NCBI GenBank assembly: GCA_007123055.1 | Contig: SKSJ01000134.1 | Coordinates: forward strand, 1-32,183 | Source of the DNA: Wenzhouxiangella sp. | GTDB lineage: Bacteria > Pseudomonadota > Gammaproteobacteria > Xanthomonadales > Wenzhouxiangellaceae | Direction: 5' to 3' | Length of the DNA stretch: 32,183 nucleotides | Shown: positions 9,701 to 18,958 of the stretch, piece after piece | Numbering within the stretch: the stretch's first letter is position 1 | How the letters are laid out: each line of letters starts with the position of its first letter | Notes under the pieces: model-generated | Told to the model about the DNA's origin: nothing | Databases searched by the model: none | Seen by the model: the letters and a program-made list of their open reading frames with translations, nothing else | Program-made: the position numbers and the translations under genes

Positions 9701-10990
9701 TCAGGCCTGCTCGTGGTCCGGGAAGAAACGCACGCACACCTCCAATCCACCTTCCTCGCGATTGGCGAACTCCGTCCGCCAGCCGTACAGATCGCACAGG
9801 CGCTTGACGATCGACAGGCCCAAGCCGGAACCCTTGGTGCCGCTGGCCTGGCGACCGCGGAAGTGGCGATCGAAGACGTGCGGCAATTCTTCTTCGGCAA
9901 TCCCGGGGCCGGAATCGAGGATGCAGACCTTGCCGCGCCGCACCTCGATGCGCACTTCGCCACGGGTGGTGTAGCGCACGGCGTTGCCGACCAGGTTGCC
10001 GAGAGTCACGGCAATGACGGCCTCGGGTGCAATCACGCTGACCGGCTCGACCTCCTCGAAGACGAGCTCCAGCTCGCGATCGCCGATGAGCGGACGGTAA
10101 TTGTCCGCCACCAGCGCGGCGATGCGCCCGACATCGTTGGCCCGGCGTTCGTTGTCCGATGTCCGCTCGGCGCGGACCAGGTGCAAGAGTGCGGTAGTGA
10201 TGTCGGTGGATTGGCGCGCGGCGCGGGCAATCCGCAGCAGACGCTCGCGATTGCGTTCGGACTGGTCGGGCTGGGCCAGCAGCAATTCGGTCGCACCGGA
10301 AATCACCGCCAGCGGGGTACGCAACTCGTGGGAGACGTCGGCATTGAAGGCCTTGTCGCGGTCAACCAGTTCCTTGAGGCGATGGGCGTAGTCATCCAGC
10401 GCAGCGGCCAGCTGACCGACTTCGTCGTCGGGGAAATGTCGCGCCAGGGCGCCCGGCTCGGCGGTTTCGTCCATTGTCTCCAGGCGATGCGCCAACTCAG
10501 TGACCGGCGCCATCACCCGGCGTGACGACCATACCCCCAGCGCGAACGACAGCAGGGCGAACACGATTACGGCAGCGACCAGGGCCTGAACCAGCAGGCG
10601 CGCCAGCTCTTCGTTTTCCGAAACGTCGTAGGTCAGAAAGACCCAGAAGTCGTCGTGCTTGCGCACCGCGGCCTTGTAGCGGGCGTCATCGACGCGCACG
10701 TCGTGCATGCCGCTGGGAAGATCACGGAAGGGCCGGGGCACGATCTCGGCCTGCCCGGGACGCGTCACGTAGCCCTCCAGCCGGCTGTAGAAGGGCTCGA
10801 CCAGCGAAGGATCCTCGCGCAGGTCGGTAACGTACTGATCGATCTCCTCGGCCAGCGTCTGCGAGATCAGAGCATCGACCAGCCAACTCTGCAAGAACAG
10901 CACGGCAGCCGCGAACAGCACGCTGAGCAGCGTGCCGAACAACAGGAAGGACAGAATCAGCCGGCTTCTAAGTCTCCGCCGATACTTCAT
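9701..10990 (-). CDS. Sensor histidine kinase
   Basis: Two TM segments, HAMP-like linker, H-box DVSHELRTPLAVISG, N-box GNLVGNAVRYT, G-boxes DSGPGIAEEELPHVFDRHFRG and GSGLGLSIVKRL; ATG at 10990 (the ORF track start at 10999 is TTG). Confidence 0.93.
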   Translation of the reverse strand: MKYRRRLRSRLILSFLLFGTLLSVLFAAAVLFLQSWLVDALISQTLAEEIDQYVTDLREDPSLVEPFYSRLEGYVTRPGQAEIVPRPFRDLPSGMHDVRVDDARYKAAVRKHDDFWVFLTYDVSENEELARLLVQALVAAVIVFALLSFALGVWSSRRVMAPVTELAHRLETMDETAEPGALARHFPDDEVGQLAAALDDYAHRLKELVDRDKAFNADVSHELRTPLAVISGATELLLAQPDQSERNRERLLRIARAARQSTDITTALLHLVRAERTSDNERRANDVGRIAALVADNYRPLIGDRELELVFEEVEPVSVIAPEAVIAVTLGNLVGNAVRYTTRGEVRIEVRRGKVCILDSGPGIAEEELPHVFDRHFRGRQASGTKGSGLGLSIVKRLCDLYGWRTEFANREEGGLEVCVRFFPDHEQA

Positions 10991-11660
10991 CCGGAGCAAC
11001 CAGGCAGTAACCGATGCCGTGACGGGTCTGGATCATGTGACTGTCGAACGGCTTGTCGATGGCCGCTCGCAGACTGTGGATGTGTACCCTGAGGCTGTCG
11101 CTGTCGGGCAGCTCCTCGCCCCAGACATGATGCTCGAGCTCGCGCCGGGTCACCACCGCCGGTGATGCCGACATCAGTTTCTCCAGCAGCTTGAGCCCGA
11201 TGGGGTTGAGATCGATGGTCTTGCCGCCGCGCTTGACCGTCAGCGTCTCGAGGTTGAAGGCCAGGTCACCGACCTCCAGCTCGCGCGGCTTGATGCGCTG
11301 GCCGCGACGGGCCAGCACGGCCAGACGTGCCTCGACTTCCCGGAGCTCGAAGGGCTTGACGAGGTAGTCATCGGCACCGGACTTGAAGCCGCTAAGCTTG
11401 TCGTCGAGTTGATCGCGCGCGGTCAACATCAGGACGGGCGTGTCCTTGCGACCGTCCTCGCGCAGCTTGCGGCAGACATCCAGCCCGTCCATTCCCGGCA
11501 AGGCGAGATCGAGGACGATGGCGTCGAACTCATTGACCACGGCCAGGTGCAGCCCAGTGACGCCGTCGTAGGCGTAATCGACCTCGTGACCGTGGTCGGA
11601 CAGGAAATCGCCGAGATTGGCGGCGATGTCGCGGTTGTCTTCGATGATAAGGATGCGCAT
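10968..11660 (-). CDS. OmpR/PhoB-family response regulator
   Basis: MRILIIEDNRDIAANL receiver domain, VLDLALPGMDG, VKPF, and winged-helix C-terminus VTRRELEHHVWGEELPDSDSLRVHIHSLRAAID; 3' end overlaps the kinase start. Confidence 0.93.
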   Translation of the reverse strand: MRILIIEDNRDIAANLGDFLSDHGHEVDYAYDGVTGLHLAVVNEFDAIVLDLALPGMDGLDVCRKLREDGRKDTPVLMLTARDQLDDKLSGFKSGADDYLVKPFELREVEARLAVLARRGQRIKPRELEVGDLAFNLETLTVKRGGKTIDLNPIGLKLLEKLMSASPAVVTRRELEHHVWGEELPDSDSLRVHIHSLRAAIDKPFDSHMIQTRHGIGYCLVAPDEVSAET

Positions 11661-11683
11661 GCCCATCACGTCACCATTCGTGT

Positions 11684-11720
11684 CAAAAAAATGCCCGGAC
11701 GGAAGTGACTCCGTCCGGGC
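11684..11720 (-). terminator. Intrinsic-terminator-like hairpin with U-tract between pilU and the response regulator
   Basis: On the minus strand: GCCCGGACGGA-GTCACT-TCCGTCCGGGC followed by ATTTTTTTG; perfect 11-bp stem. Confidence 0.85.
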
Positions 11721-11780
11721 CCACATTGCCCCGTAACCGTCGGTGCAAATTCGGCTCGCGCTGTGACACCAACGATTCGA

Positions 11781-11835
11781 ATGCTACGCCGCACTGCGTT
11801 AATGAAATGTTAACCGTTTCACAATTTCGGGTTAG
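11781..11835 (-). promoter_or_regulatory. Candidate OmpR-family operator with downstream -10 element
   Basis: On the plus strand GTTAA at 11798 and 11809 and GTTAG at 11831 fall on an 11-bp phase. On the minus strand a TAGCAT (-10-like, 11781-11786) lies 11 nt downstream of the last TTAAC. Confidence 0.45.
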
Positions 11836-11850
11836 TTGTTCCGCACCTGC

Positions 11851-12978
11851 TCAACGTGAGTCGTCGATCAGGTTCATGTCCTGCAGATTGCCCGAGAGCG
11901 ATTCGGCATCGCCGCCTTCGCTGAGCTTGACGGCAAGACGGACCTCGTTGGCCGAATCAGCATGCCTGAGTGCCTCCTCGTAGGAAATCAGCCCTTCCTG
12001 GTAGAGCTTGAGCAGGCTCTGATCGAAGGTCACCATGCCGTGATGCTCGGAATCCTTCATGATCGCCTTCAGTTCCTCGATCGCACCCTTGCGAATCTTT
12101 TCCTGCACCAGCGGACTGTTGAGCAGGATCTCGAGTGCGACATGCCGGCGACTGCCGTCAATCGAGGGCAGGAGCTGCTGGGCCACCACGCCCTTGAGGT
12201 TGAACGAAAGATCGAGCAGGACCTGCGGATGCCGGTCCTCCGGGAAGAAATGCAGGATACGGTCCATGGCCTGGTTGGCATTGTTGGCGTGCAGCGTGGT
12301 CAGGCACAGGTGGCCGGTTTCGGCAAATGTAATGGCCTGCTCCATGGCCTCCCGGGTGCGGATCTCACCGATCAGAATCACATCGGGCGCCTGTCTCAGG
12401 GTATTTTTCAGCGCTACCTCGAAGGACTCGGTGTCGATACCGACTTCACGCTGCGTGACCAGGCTCTTGCGATGCTTGTGCACGAATTCGATCGGGTCTT
12501 CGATGGTGATGATGTGGCCCGAAGCATTCTGGTTGCGGTAGCCGAGCATGGCCGCCAGCGTGGTCGACTTGCCTGTACCAGTGGCGCCGACCATGATGAT
12601 GATGCCGCGCTTTTCCATGGCCAGCGCCGAGAGCGACTCGGGCAGGTCGAGTTCCTCGAACGATGGAATCCTGGTCTCGATCCGGCGACAGACCATGCCG
12701 ACACTGTTGCGCTGGTAGAAGGCGCTGACGCGAAAACGGGCCGTCCCCTCCAGTGAGATGGCAAACTGGCACTCGCGCGTGCTGTGGAATTCCTCGCGCT
12801 GCTCGGCGGTCATGATGCCGTCGATGATGTCCAGGACAACATCGTGAGTCAGCGCTTCGCGCGTGAGCGGCCGGATCTTGCCCTGGACCTTGACGCAAGG
12901 CGGCGCGCCGACCGTCACGAATAGGTCAGAGCCCTTGGCTTCGTGCAGCTTGTGCAGCCACTCCTGGATGGTGTTCAT
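11851..12978 (-). CDS. pilU: PilT/PilU family twitching-motility retraction ATPase (PilU type)
   Basis: Walker A GATGTGKST, ITIEDPIEFVHKH, GEIRTREAMEQAITFAETGHLCLTTLHANNANQA; PilU-like C-terminus; ATG at 12978. Confidence 0.9.
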   Translation of the reverse strand: MNTIQEWLHKLHEAKGSDLFVTVGAPPCVKVQGKIRPLTREALTHDVVLDIIDGIMTAEQREEFHSTRECQFAISLEGTARFRVSAFYQRNSVGMVCRRIETRIPSFEELDLPESLSALAMEKRGIIIMVGATGTGKSTTLAAMLGYRNQNASGHIITIEDPIEFVHKHRKSLVTQREVGIDTESFEVALKNTLRQAPDVILIGEIRTREAMEQAITFAETGHLCLTTLHANNANQAMDRILHFFPEDRHPQVLLDLSFNLKGVVAQQLLPSIDGSRRHVALEILLNSPLVQEKIRKGAIEELKAIMKDSEHHGMVTFDQSLLKLYQEGLISYEEALRHADSANEVRLAVKLSEGGDAESLSGNLQDMNLIDDSR

Positions 12979-13009
12979 AAGATACTGCTCCTTCGGCGGT
13001 GACCCCGGT

Positions 13010-14047
13010 TCAAGCCAGCGCCTGCTTGTTCTGGGCCTTGCGCTGCGCCTCCTGCTTGGCGACCAGGCCACGGCGGACCAGCTCGATCAACGACTGGTCG
13101 AGCGTGGTCATGCCGACATTGTGCCCGGTCTGGATGGCCGAGTACATCTGCGCCACTTTGTCTTCACGAATCAGGTTCTTGATCGCCGAGGTGCCGATCA
13201 TGATCTCGTGGGCCGCCACACGACCACCGTTGATGCGCTTGAGCAAGGCCTGCGAGATGACCGCGCGCAGTGATTCGGACAACATCGAGCGTACCACCGG
13301 TTTCTCATCACCGGGGAACACATCAATGATTCGGTCGATGGTCTTCGGCGCCGAGGAGGTATGCAACGTGGCGAAAACGACGTGGCCTGTTTCGGCCGCG
13401 GTCAGCGCCAGGCGCACGGTTTCCATGTCACGCAGCTCGCCGACCAGGATGATGTCGGGATCCTCACGCAGCGCCGAGCGAAGCGCCTGGTTGAAACCGT
13501 GGGTATCACGATGGACCTCGCGCTGGTTGATCAGGCAGCGCTGCGGGGTATGGATGAATTCGATCGGATCCTCGATGGTCAGAATATGCCCCGGGACGGT
13601 CTTGTTGAGATAATCCATCATCGCCGCCAACGTTGTGGATTTACCCGAACCGGTTGGACCGGTCACCAGGATCAGTCCGCGCGGCACCTCGACAATGTCC
13701 TTGAACACGGCCGGAGCGTTGAGATCCTCGAGCGTGAAGATCTCGTTGGGAATGACACGGAACACCGCCCCCATGCCGCGGTGGTGGTGGAAGGCGTTGA
13801 CACGGAATCGAGCCAGCCCGGGCACCGAGTAAGAAAAGTCGACCTCGAGGTTGGCCTCGTAGTCACGGCGCTGATGATCGTTCATGACCGAGTAGATGAG
13901 CTCGGCCATGTCCTTGTTTTCGATCGCCGGGGTATTGATGCGATGAATATCGCCGTCGACTCGAATCATCGGCGGCAAACCGGCAGAAAGATGCAGGTCG
14001 GAAGCCTTGTTCTTGACGGTGAATGCCAACAGTTCGGTAATTTCCAT
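13010..14047 (-). CDS. pilT: Type IV pilus retraction ATPase PilT
   Basis: MEITELLAFTVKNKASDLHLSAGLPPMIRVDGDIHR, GPTGSGKSTTLAAMMDYLN, GELRDMETVRLALTAAETGHVVFATLHTSSA; ATG at 14047. Confidence 0.95.
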   Translation of the reverse strand: MEITELLAFTVKNKASDLHLSAGLPPMIRVDGDIHRINTPAIENKDMAELIYSVMNDHQRRDYEANLEVDFSYSVPGLARFRVNAFHHHRGMGAVFRVIPNEIFTLEDLNAPAVFKDIVEVPRGLILVTGPTGSGKSTTLAAMMDYLNKTVPGHILTIEDPIEFIHTPQRCLINQREVHRDTHGFNQALRSALREDPDIILVGELRDMETVRLALTAAETGHVVFATLHTSSAPKTIDRIIDVFPGDEKPVVRSMLSESLRAVISQALLKRINGGRVAAHEIMIGTSAIKNLIREDKVAQMYSAIQTGHNVGMTTLDQSLIELVRRGLVAKQEAQRKAQNKQALA

Positions 14048-14173
14048 GACGCGGTTTCCTCCAGCAGCGGGTCCCGCCGAACGCAGCCGATAATGCAACC
14101 TCGAGTGGTTGTCCCTTATCACGCCAACGCCGGCAGTAAACTTACCAATTCCTGATATTAGCCTAACCCGGCC

Positions 14174-14866
14174 ATGAACCGAAAGCATAGTCATCAACTC
14201 GAACAAGTACTCACCCGTATCCACGAAGCCTGCCGCCAGTCGGGCCGGGACCCCGAATCGGTGCGGCTGCTGGCCGTCAGCAAAACGCATCCGGCCAGTG
14301 CCGTGTCCGATCTGCACGAACTGGGGCAGAGGGCGTTCGGCGAAAGCTACGTCGACGAGGCCGTCGCCAAGATCGCCGAGCTGGGGACCCTGGACATTGA
14401 GTGGCATTTCATCGGCCCGATCCAGTCGAACAAGACCCGCGCCATCGCCGAGCACTTCGATTGGGTGCAGGGAGTGGATCGGGCCAAGGTCGTTCGCCGC
14501 CTGGCCGATCAGCGGCCGGGCGACCGCTCGCCGCTGAACGTGCTCATCCAGGTCAACATCGACGACGAACCGCAGAAGGCCGGCTGCCGACCCGACGAAA
14601 TCGCCGCGCTGGCCGACATGGTCGCAGGCTACGACACGCTCAGGCTGCGCGGCCTGATGGCAATTCCCGCCCCGCGCGAGGATCTCGAAGCCCAGCGCGT
14701 CGTCTTCGCGCGTCTGAGGGCACTGTTTGAAAAGCTCAGGGAAAGCCACCCGGATGCCGACACCCTGTCGGCCGGCATGTCGGCCGACCTTGAAGCCGCC
14801 ATTGCCGAAGGCAGCACGATGGTGCGCATTGGCACGGCGCTGTTCGGCGCACGTGGCGCGCCGTGA
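14174..14866 (+). CDS. YggS/PROSC family pyridoxal-phosphate homeostasis protein
   Basis: LLAVSKTHPASAV, FGESYVDEAVAKI, EWHFIGPIQSNKTR, LSAGMSADLEAAIAEGSTMVRIGTALFG. Confidence 0.93.
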   Translation: MNRKHSHQLEQVLTRIHEACRQSGRDPESVRLLAVSKTHPASAVSDLHELGQRAFGESYVDEAVAKIAELGTLDIEWHFIGPIQSNKTRAIAEHFDWVQGVDRAKVVRRLADQRPGDRSPLNVLIQVNIDDEPQKAGCRPDEIAALADMVAGYDTLRLRGLMAIPAPREDLEAQRVVFARLRALFEKLRESHPDADTLSAGMSADLEAAIAEGSTMVRIGTALFGARGAP

Positions 14867-14869
14867 CAG

Positions 14870-15016
14870 GAGAAACGGGAAACGGAACACGGAGGTTGGC
14901 TGGGAACCGATGTTGCGAGCGTGCTGGTCCACGGCGTGTTCAAGCCGCTGGAGACCGCGACAAGACTGAAGTCCCGTCGCCTCGCCCCCATTTGACGTTT
15001 ACCTTTACCGTTTGCC
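14870..15016. repeat. Block bounded by inverted arrays of degenerate 7-nt repeats
   Basis: Left: GAGAAAC GGGAAAC GGAACAC (14870-14890). Right: CGTTTAC CTTTACC GTTTGCC (14996-15016), roughly the reverse complement of the same heptamer type. Confidence 0.6.
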
Positions 15017-15052
15017 CGCACAACTGGCACCCGACACGCCTCACCGAATAGA

Positions 15053-15880
15053 ATGCACCTCATGGCAAACTCCACTCCCACCATCACCTTCATCGGCGCC
15101 GGCAACATGGCGCAGGCGCTGATCGGCGGCCTGGTTCAGGCCGGGCATCCGGCCGACCGGATTCGCGTGGCCGATCCCAGCGACGAGCAGCGCCGGGCGG
15201 TATCCGGGCAGTTCGGCGTCGAAACGCACGAAGACAATGCCCGGGCGACCCAAGGGACCGACGTGTTGATGCTGGCCGTCAAGCCGCAGGTCATGGACAC
15301 GGTGCTGGCCTCTCTGGAAGACTCGCTCGGGCCCGGCACCCTGGTCATCAGCGTGGCTGCCGGCGTGACCCTGGCGCAACTGGTGCGCGGACTGGGCGGT
15401 CACCGACGTTCGGTGCGAGCCATGCCCAATACGCCCGCGCTCTATGGCGCCGGAATCACCGGCATGGTGGCCGATGAGGGCGTGGAGAGGGCCGATCGCG
15501 AACGCGCGGAGGAAATTCTCTCAACAGCCGGCAAAACGGTCTGGGTCGAGGATGAAGCGCTGATGGACGTGGTCACGGCCATATCGGGGTCGGGGCCCGC
15601 TTACTTCTTCCGCTTCGTCGAGTTGCTGGCCCGCGCCGGAACCCGTGCCGGCCTGGGTGAAGCCAACGCCGCGGCCCTGGCTCGTCAGACCGCCTTCGGC
15701 GCCGGCACCATGCTGGCCGAATCCGGGCTCGACGCCGCCGAATTGCGCCGACGAGTGACCTCGCCGGGCGGCACCACCGCGGCAGCGCTTGAGGCTTTTG
15801 CCGCCGGCGATTTCGAGCGACTGGTCGATGAGGCCGTGCAGGCGGCGATCCGGCGTGGACGCGAGCTGGGGCAGTCATGA
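15053..15880 (+). CDS. proC: Pyrroline-5-carboxylate reductase
   Basis: ITFIGAGNMAQALIGGL, VLMLAVKPQVM, VRAMPNTPALYGAGITGM, ISGSGPAYFFRFVELL, VTSPGGTTAAALEAF. Confidence 0.96.
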   Translation: MHLMANSTPTITFIGAGNMAQALIGGLVQAGHPADRIRVADPSDEQRRAVSGQFGVETHEDNARATQGTDVLMLAVKPQVMDTVLASLEDSLGPGTLVISVAAGVTLAQLVRGLGGHRRSVRAMPNTPALYGAGITGMVADEGVERADRERAEEILSTAGKTVWVEDEALMDVVTAISGSGPAYFFRFVELLARAGTRAGLGEANAAALARQTAFGAGTMLAESGLDAAELRRRVTSPGGTTAAALEAFAAGDFERLVDEAVQAAIRRGRELGQS

Positions 15881-16422
15881 CCGGCGGCTCGGCAACCAAC
15901 GCCTTCGCTTTCCTGGTCGAGACGGTCTTCCATCTCTACCTGGTCGCGCTGATGTTGCGCGTCCTGCTCGAGACCATCGGCGCCGACTACTACAACCCCG
16001 TCTGCCAGGCCCTGATCCGGATCACCGACCCGGTGGTGCGCCCCTTGAGCCGCATCCTGCCGCGCATCGGCAAGTTCAGCCTGGCCGGCGTGGTGGCCCT
16101 CTACATCATCCAGGTGATTTCGCTGGTGGCTGTCGGGCTGATCAGCGGCTGGGCCCTCGACCCGCTGGTTATCGCGCTGCTGGCCGTACTGCGGCTGGTC
16201 CGCATGCTGCTGGTGCTCTACCTGATCCTGATCATCATCGGCGTGATTCTCTCGTGGGTCGGACACGGCTTTCGCCACCCCATCGTGCCACTGATTTTCC
16301 AGCTTACCGAGCCCGTGCTGGCACCGATCCGGCGCGTGCTGCCAAACCTGGGCGGATTCGACCTCTCCCCGCTGGTCGCCATCATCCTGATCCAGTTCCT
16401 GATCATCCTGCTGGGCGTGTAG
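15877..16422 (+). CDS. yggT: YggT family membrane protein
   Basis: Two repeats of TM + NP...RITDPVVRPLSRILPRIG / TEPVLAPIRRVLPNLGGFDLSPLVAIILIQFL; 4-bp overlap with proC. Confidence 0.92.
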   Translation: MTGGSATNAFAFLVETVFHLYLVALMLRVLLETIGADYYNPVCQALIRITDPVVRPLSRILPRIGKFSLAGVVALYIIQVISLVAVGLISGWALDPLVIALLAVLRLVRMLLVLYLILIIIGVILSWVGHGFRHPIVPLIFQLTEPVLAPIRRVLPNLGGFDLSPLVAIILIQFLIILLGV

Positions 16423-16499
16423 GAGCCCCTTGCCTGGCTGGCAGCGGCGGGAGTACGATCAGTGCCGTGAACAACACTCATGCGCCTTCGGAGGTCGCC

Positions 16500-16958
16500 A
16501 TGATCTACAGGAAAACCCGCTTGTCACTGGCATGGATGGCCGGCCTGCTGCTGATCGCCGCCGGCGTCAGCGCCGAACAGTCCGAGGACATCGGCGATCA
16601 CGTGGTGCACTACAACACCATGAGCACCATGCAACTGCCGACGGAAGTGGCGCGCGCTCACGACCTCCAGCGTTCATCCTCGCGCGCCTTGCTCAACGTC
16701 GCAGTGCTGAAAAAAAGTGACGAGGGCGAGTTGCCGACGCCGGTCACGGCCGAGGTTACCGCCAGCGCCATCAACCTCACCGGGCAACGCCGCAATATCC
16801 GCATGCGTGAAATCACCGAGGAGGACGCGATCTACTACATCGGCACCTTCCGGATACACGACGAGGAAACGCTGGATTTCACGGTCCGGGTGACGCCGGC
16901 ACACAGCGACCAGGATCCAGGCGAGATCCGCTTCCGCCAGCAGTTCTTCATCGACTGA
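16500..16958 (+). CDS. DUF4426 domain-containing protein
   Basis: Signal peptide, then GDHVVHYNTMSTMQLPTEVARAHDLQRSSSRALLNVAVLKK...FRQQFFID; ATG at 16500 inside the longer ORF 15789..16958. Confidence 0.85.
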   Translation: MIYRKTRLSLAWMAGLLLIAAGVSAEQSEDIGDHVVHYNTMSTMQLPTEVARAHDLQRSSSRALLNVAVLKKSDEGELPTPVTAEVTASAINLTGQRRNIRMREITEEDAIYYIGTFRIHDEETLDFTVRVTPAHSDQDPGEIRFRQQFFID

Positions 16959-16987
16959 CGTCCGCGGCACTGCGCTAAACTGGCGCG

Positions 16988-17590
16988 ATGACGCCGGAAC
17001 GCCAAGCACGCATCGAGCAGGTTGCCGCCTGCCGCCAGCCCGATCTGACGGTTTTCATGGAGCAGGTGCACAAGGCCCACAACGTGGCCGCCATCCTGCG
17101 CACCTGCGATGCGGTGGGCATCATGGAGGCCCACGCCGTCCCTCCCGTCGGCGGCATCCCTCCGCTCAATCACACCGCCCAGGGCGCACAGCGTTGGGTA
17201 AAGCTGCATCGTCACCACGATGCGGCCAACGGGCTGCGTCAGCTCAAGAAGGCGGGGCACCAGGTTTATGCCGCGCACTTCTCAGACCAGGCGATGGACT
17301 TTCGTGAGCCAGACTACACCCGGCCTACCGCGATCGTGATGGGTACGGAAAAATTCGGCGTCAGCGAACAAGCACTGGCCGAATGCGACGGCGAGATCAT
17401 TATTCCGATGATCGGCATGACCCAGTCGTTGAACGTCTCGGTGGCCACCGCCCTGATTCTGTACGAAGCGCAGCGCCAGCGCCACCTGGCCGGCATGTAC
17501 GAGCCGAAGTCGCTGCAAGAGGAGCCCTACAGAAGTCTGGCAGAAGGCTGGATACAACGCGATTTCGTTCGACGCAATCGGAATCGGTAG
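16988..17590 (+). CDS. trmH: tRNA (guanosine-2'-O-)-methyltransferase TrmH (SPOUT family)
   Basis: LTVFMEQVHKAHNVAAILRTCDAVGI, AIVMGTEKFGVSEQAL, IPMIGMTQSLNVSVATALILYEAQRQR. Confidence 0.92.
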   Translation: MTPERQARIEQVAACRQPDLTVFMEQVHKAHNVAAILRTCDAVGIMEAHAVPPVGGIPPLNHTAQGAQRWVKLHRHHDAANGLRQLKKAGHQVYAAHFSDQAMDFREPDYTRPTAIVMGTEKFGVSEQALAECDGEIIIPMIGMTQSLNVSVATALILYEAQRQRHLAGMYEPKSLQEEPYRSLAEGWIQRDFVRRNRNR

Positions 17591-17594
17591 ATAA

Positions 17595-17615
17595 GGGAGG
17601 CGGGAGACGGGAGAC
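17595..17615 (+). repeat. Three tandem degenerate heptamers GGGAGGC GGGAGAC GGGAGAC
   Basis: Read directly; located in the spacer after trmH. Confidence 0.8.
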
Positions 17616-17671
17616 GATTGGCGCGCTACAATTTGCCTAAGGGAGAAAGCGCGCACAATTTGGGAGATCAA

Positions 17672-18946
17672 GTGAGCAAGCTGTTCGATCAAGAGCCGGA
17701 AATCAAACCGGTCTGGCAGGTCATACCCCGGTTTTTCCGCTATCCACTCAAAGCCCGGGTGCTACCGACACTGGCCTTCATCAGTGCTGCATCGGTACTG
17801 ACCCTCATACCCATCCTGGGATTTTTCATCTGGCTGCTGCTGTGGGCCATGCTGTTCAAGGTCAGCTACGAAATCCTGAGCAGTACCGCCAGCGGCATGA
17901 TGGAAGGACCGCCATCGGTCACACAGATGTCGGACGGCATCATGTTCAAGCATATCGGCCTGCTGCTGGCCATGGGATTTGCCTACGCAGTCATTGTCGG
18001 CGTTGTCGGCTCCCTGACGTTCGCGTTGGTACTGGGGCTGTTCCTGATGCTCGCCCTGCCGGCGGCAATGATGACACTGGCCATGACCCAGAGCCTGGTT
18101 CAGGCCCTCAACCCGGTGACCTGGGTCCACATCATGCGCACTTGCGGCTGGGCCTATCTGCTGACTACCGTGTTCTTGCTGCTGATGTTGCTAAGCCAGG
18201 CCCAGGCCGAAGCCTGGTTGCTACCGGTGGTGGGGGGTTCGATGCTGCTGTTTTCGGTGGTATCGACTTTCATCAGCGCCTATTTCATGGCCGCCTCGTT
18301 CCACCTGATGGGGTATTTGCTCTATCAGTTTCATGATGAACTGGGTATCGATGCCGCACCTCCGGCTGCCCGTGACGAACATGGTGATAGCCAGGACCCG
18401 CTGATCGACGAGGCCAATGCACTGGTGCGCGAAGGGCAGGTCGAGCAGGCGGCAAGCCTGCTGGGCGGGGAGATTCGCCAACAGGGTGCCGAACGCCCGG
18501 TTCACGATCACTACCGCAAACTACTGCTCACTCGCGGTGACAAGAACGCCCTGCTCGATCACGGCCGCGAATACATCCCGATGCTGATTCACTCCCTCAA
18601 CGACAGTGCCAGGGCCCTGGATGTGGCCGGGGAGTGCATGGAAGCCGATCCCGGTTTTCGCCCCGCCAACCCCGATGACGTCCTGCCCCTGGCCCGGCTG
18701 GCCTTTGCCCAGCGCCGCCACGACCTGGTACTCAAGCTGACCAGCGGATTTGCCAAGCGCCATCGACAACATCCAGACCTGGCCGAGAACTATTTCCTGG
18801 CCGCGCAGAGCATGCTCGAGAAGGGGGAAGATGCGGGCAAGCCCGTGGGACTGGTCCGACAACTGAGAAAACGCTTCCCGAACCACCCCCTGGCCGATGA
18901 CATGGCCCGCTTCGAATCCAGCTTCGGGGATACGATGCCGGGCTAG
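17672..18946 (+). CDS. Hypothetical multi-TM membrane protein with TPR-like C-terminal region
   Basis: Hydrophobic helices between about residues 30 and 220 of the ORF, then a soluble helical region (LIDEANALVREGQVEQAASLLGGEIR...). Probable GTG start at 17672, preceded by GGGAG. Confidence 0.65.
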   Translation: MSKLFDQEPEIKPVWQVIPRFFRYPLKARVLPTLAFISAASVLTLIPILGFFIWLLLWAMLFKVSYEILSSTASGMMEGPPSVTQMSDGIMFKHIGLLLAMGFAYAVIVGVVGSLTFALVLGLFLMLALPAAMMTLAMTQSLVQALNPVTWVHIMRTCGWAYLLTTVFLLLMLLSQAQAEAWLLPVVGGSMLLFSVVSTFISAYFMAASFHLMGYLLYQFHDELGIDAAPPAARDEHGDSQDPLIDEANALVREGQVEQAASLLGGEIRQQGAERPVHDHYRKLLLTRGDKNALLDHGREYIPMLIHSLNDSARALDVAGECMEADPGFRPANPDDVLPLARLAFAQRRHDLVLKLTSGFAKRHRQHPDLAENYFLAAQSMLEKGEDAGKPVGLVRQLRKRFPNHPLADDMARFESSFGDTMPG

Positions 18947-18958
18947 CGGGCCAGGCAG

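Noticed and set aside
14048-14932. N-terminal extension of the pilT ORF (to 14932)
   Set aside because: The extension is antisense to yggS; the PilT start MEITELLAF at 14047 matches the family.
15789-16499. N-terminal part of ORF 15789..16958
   Set aside because: Out-of-frame overlap with proC and yggT; only the DUF4426 portion from 16500 is real.
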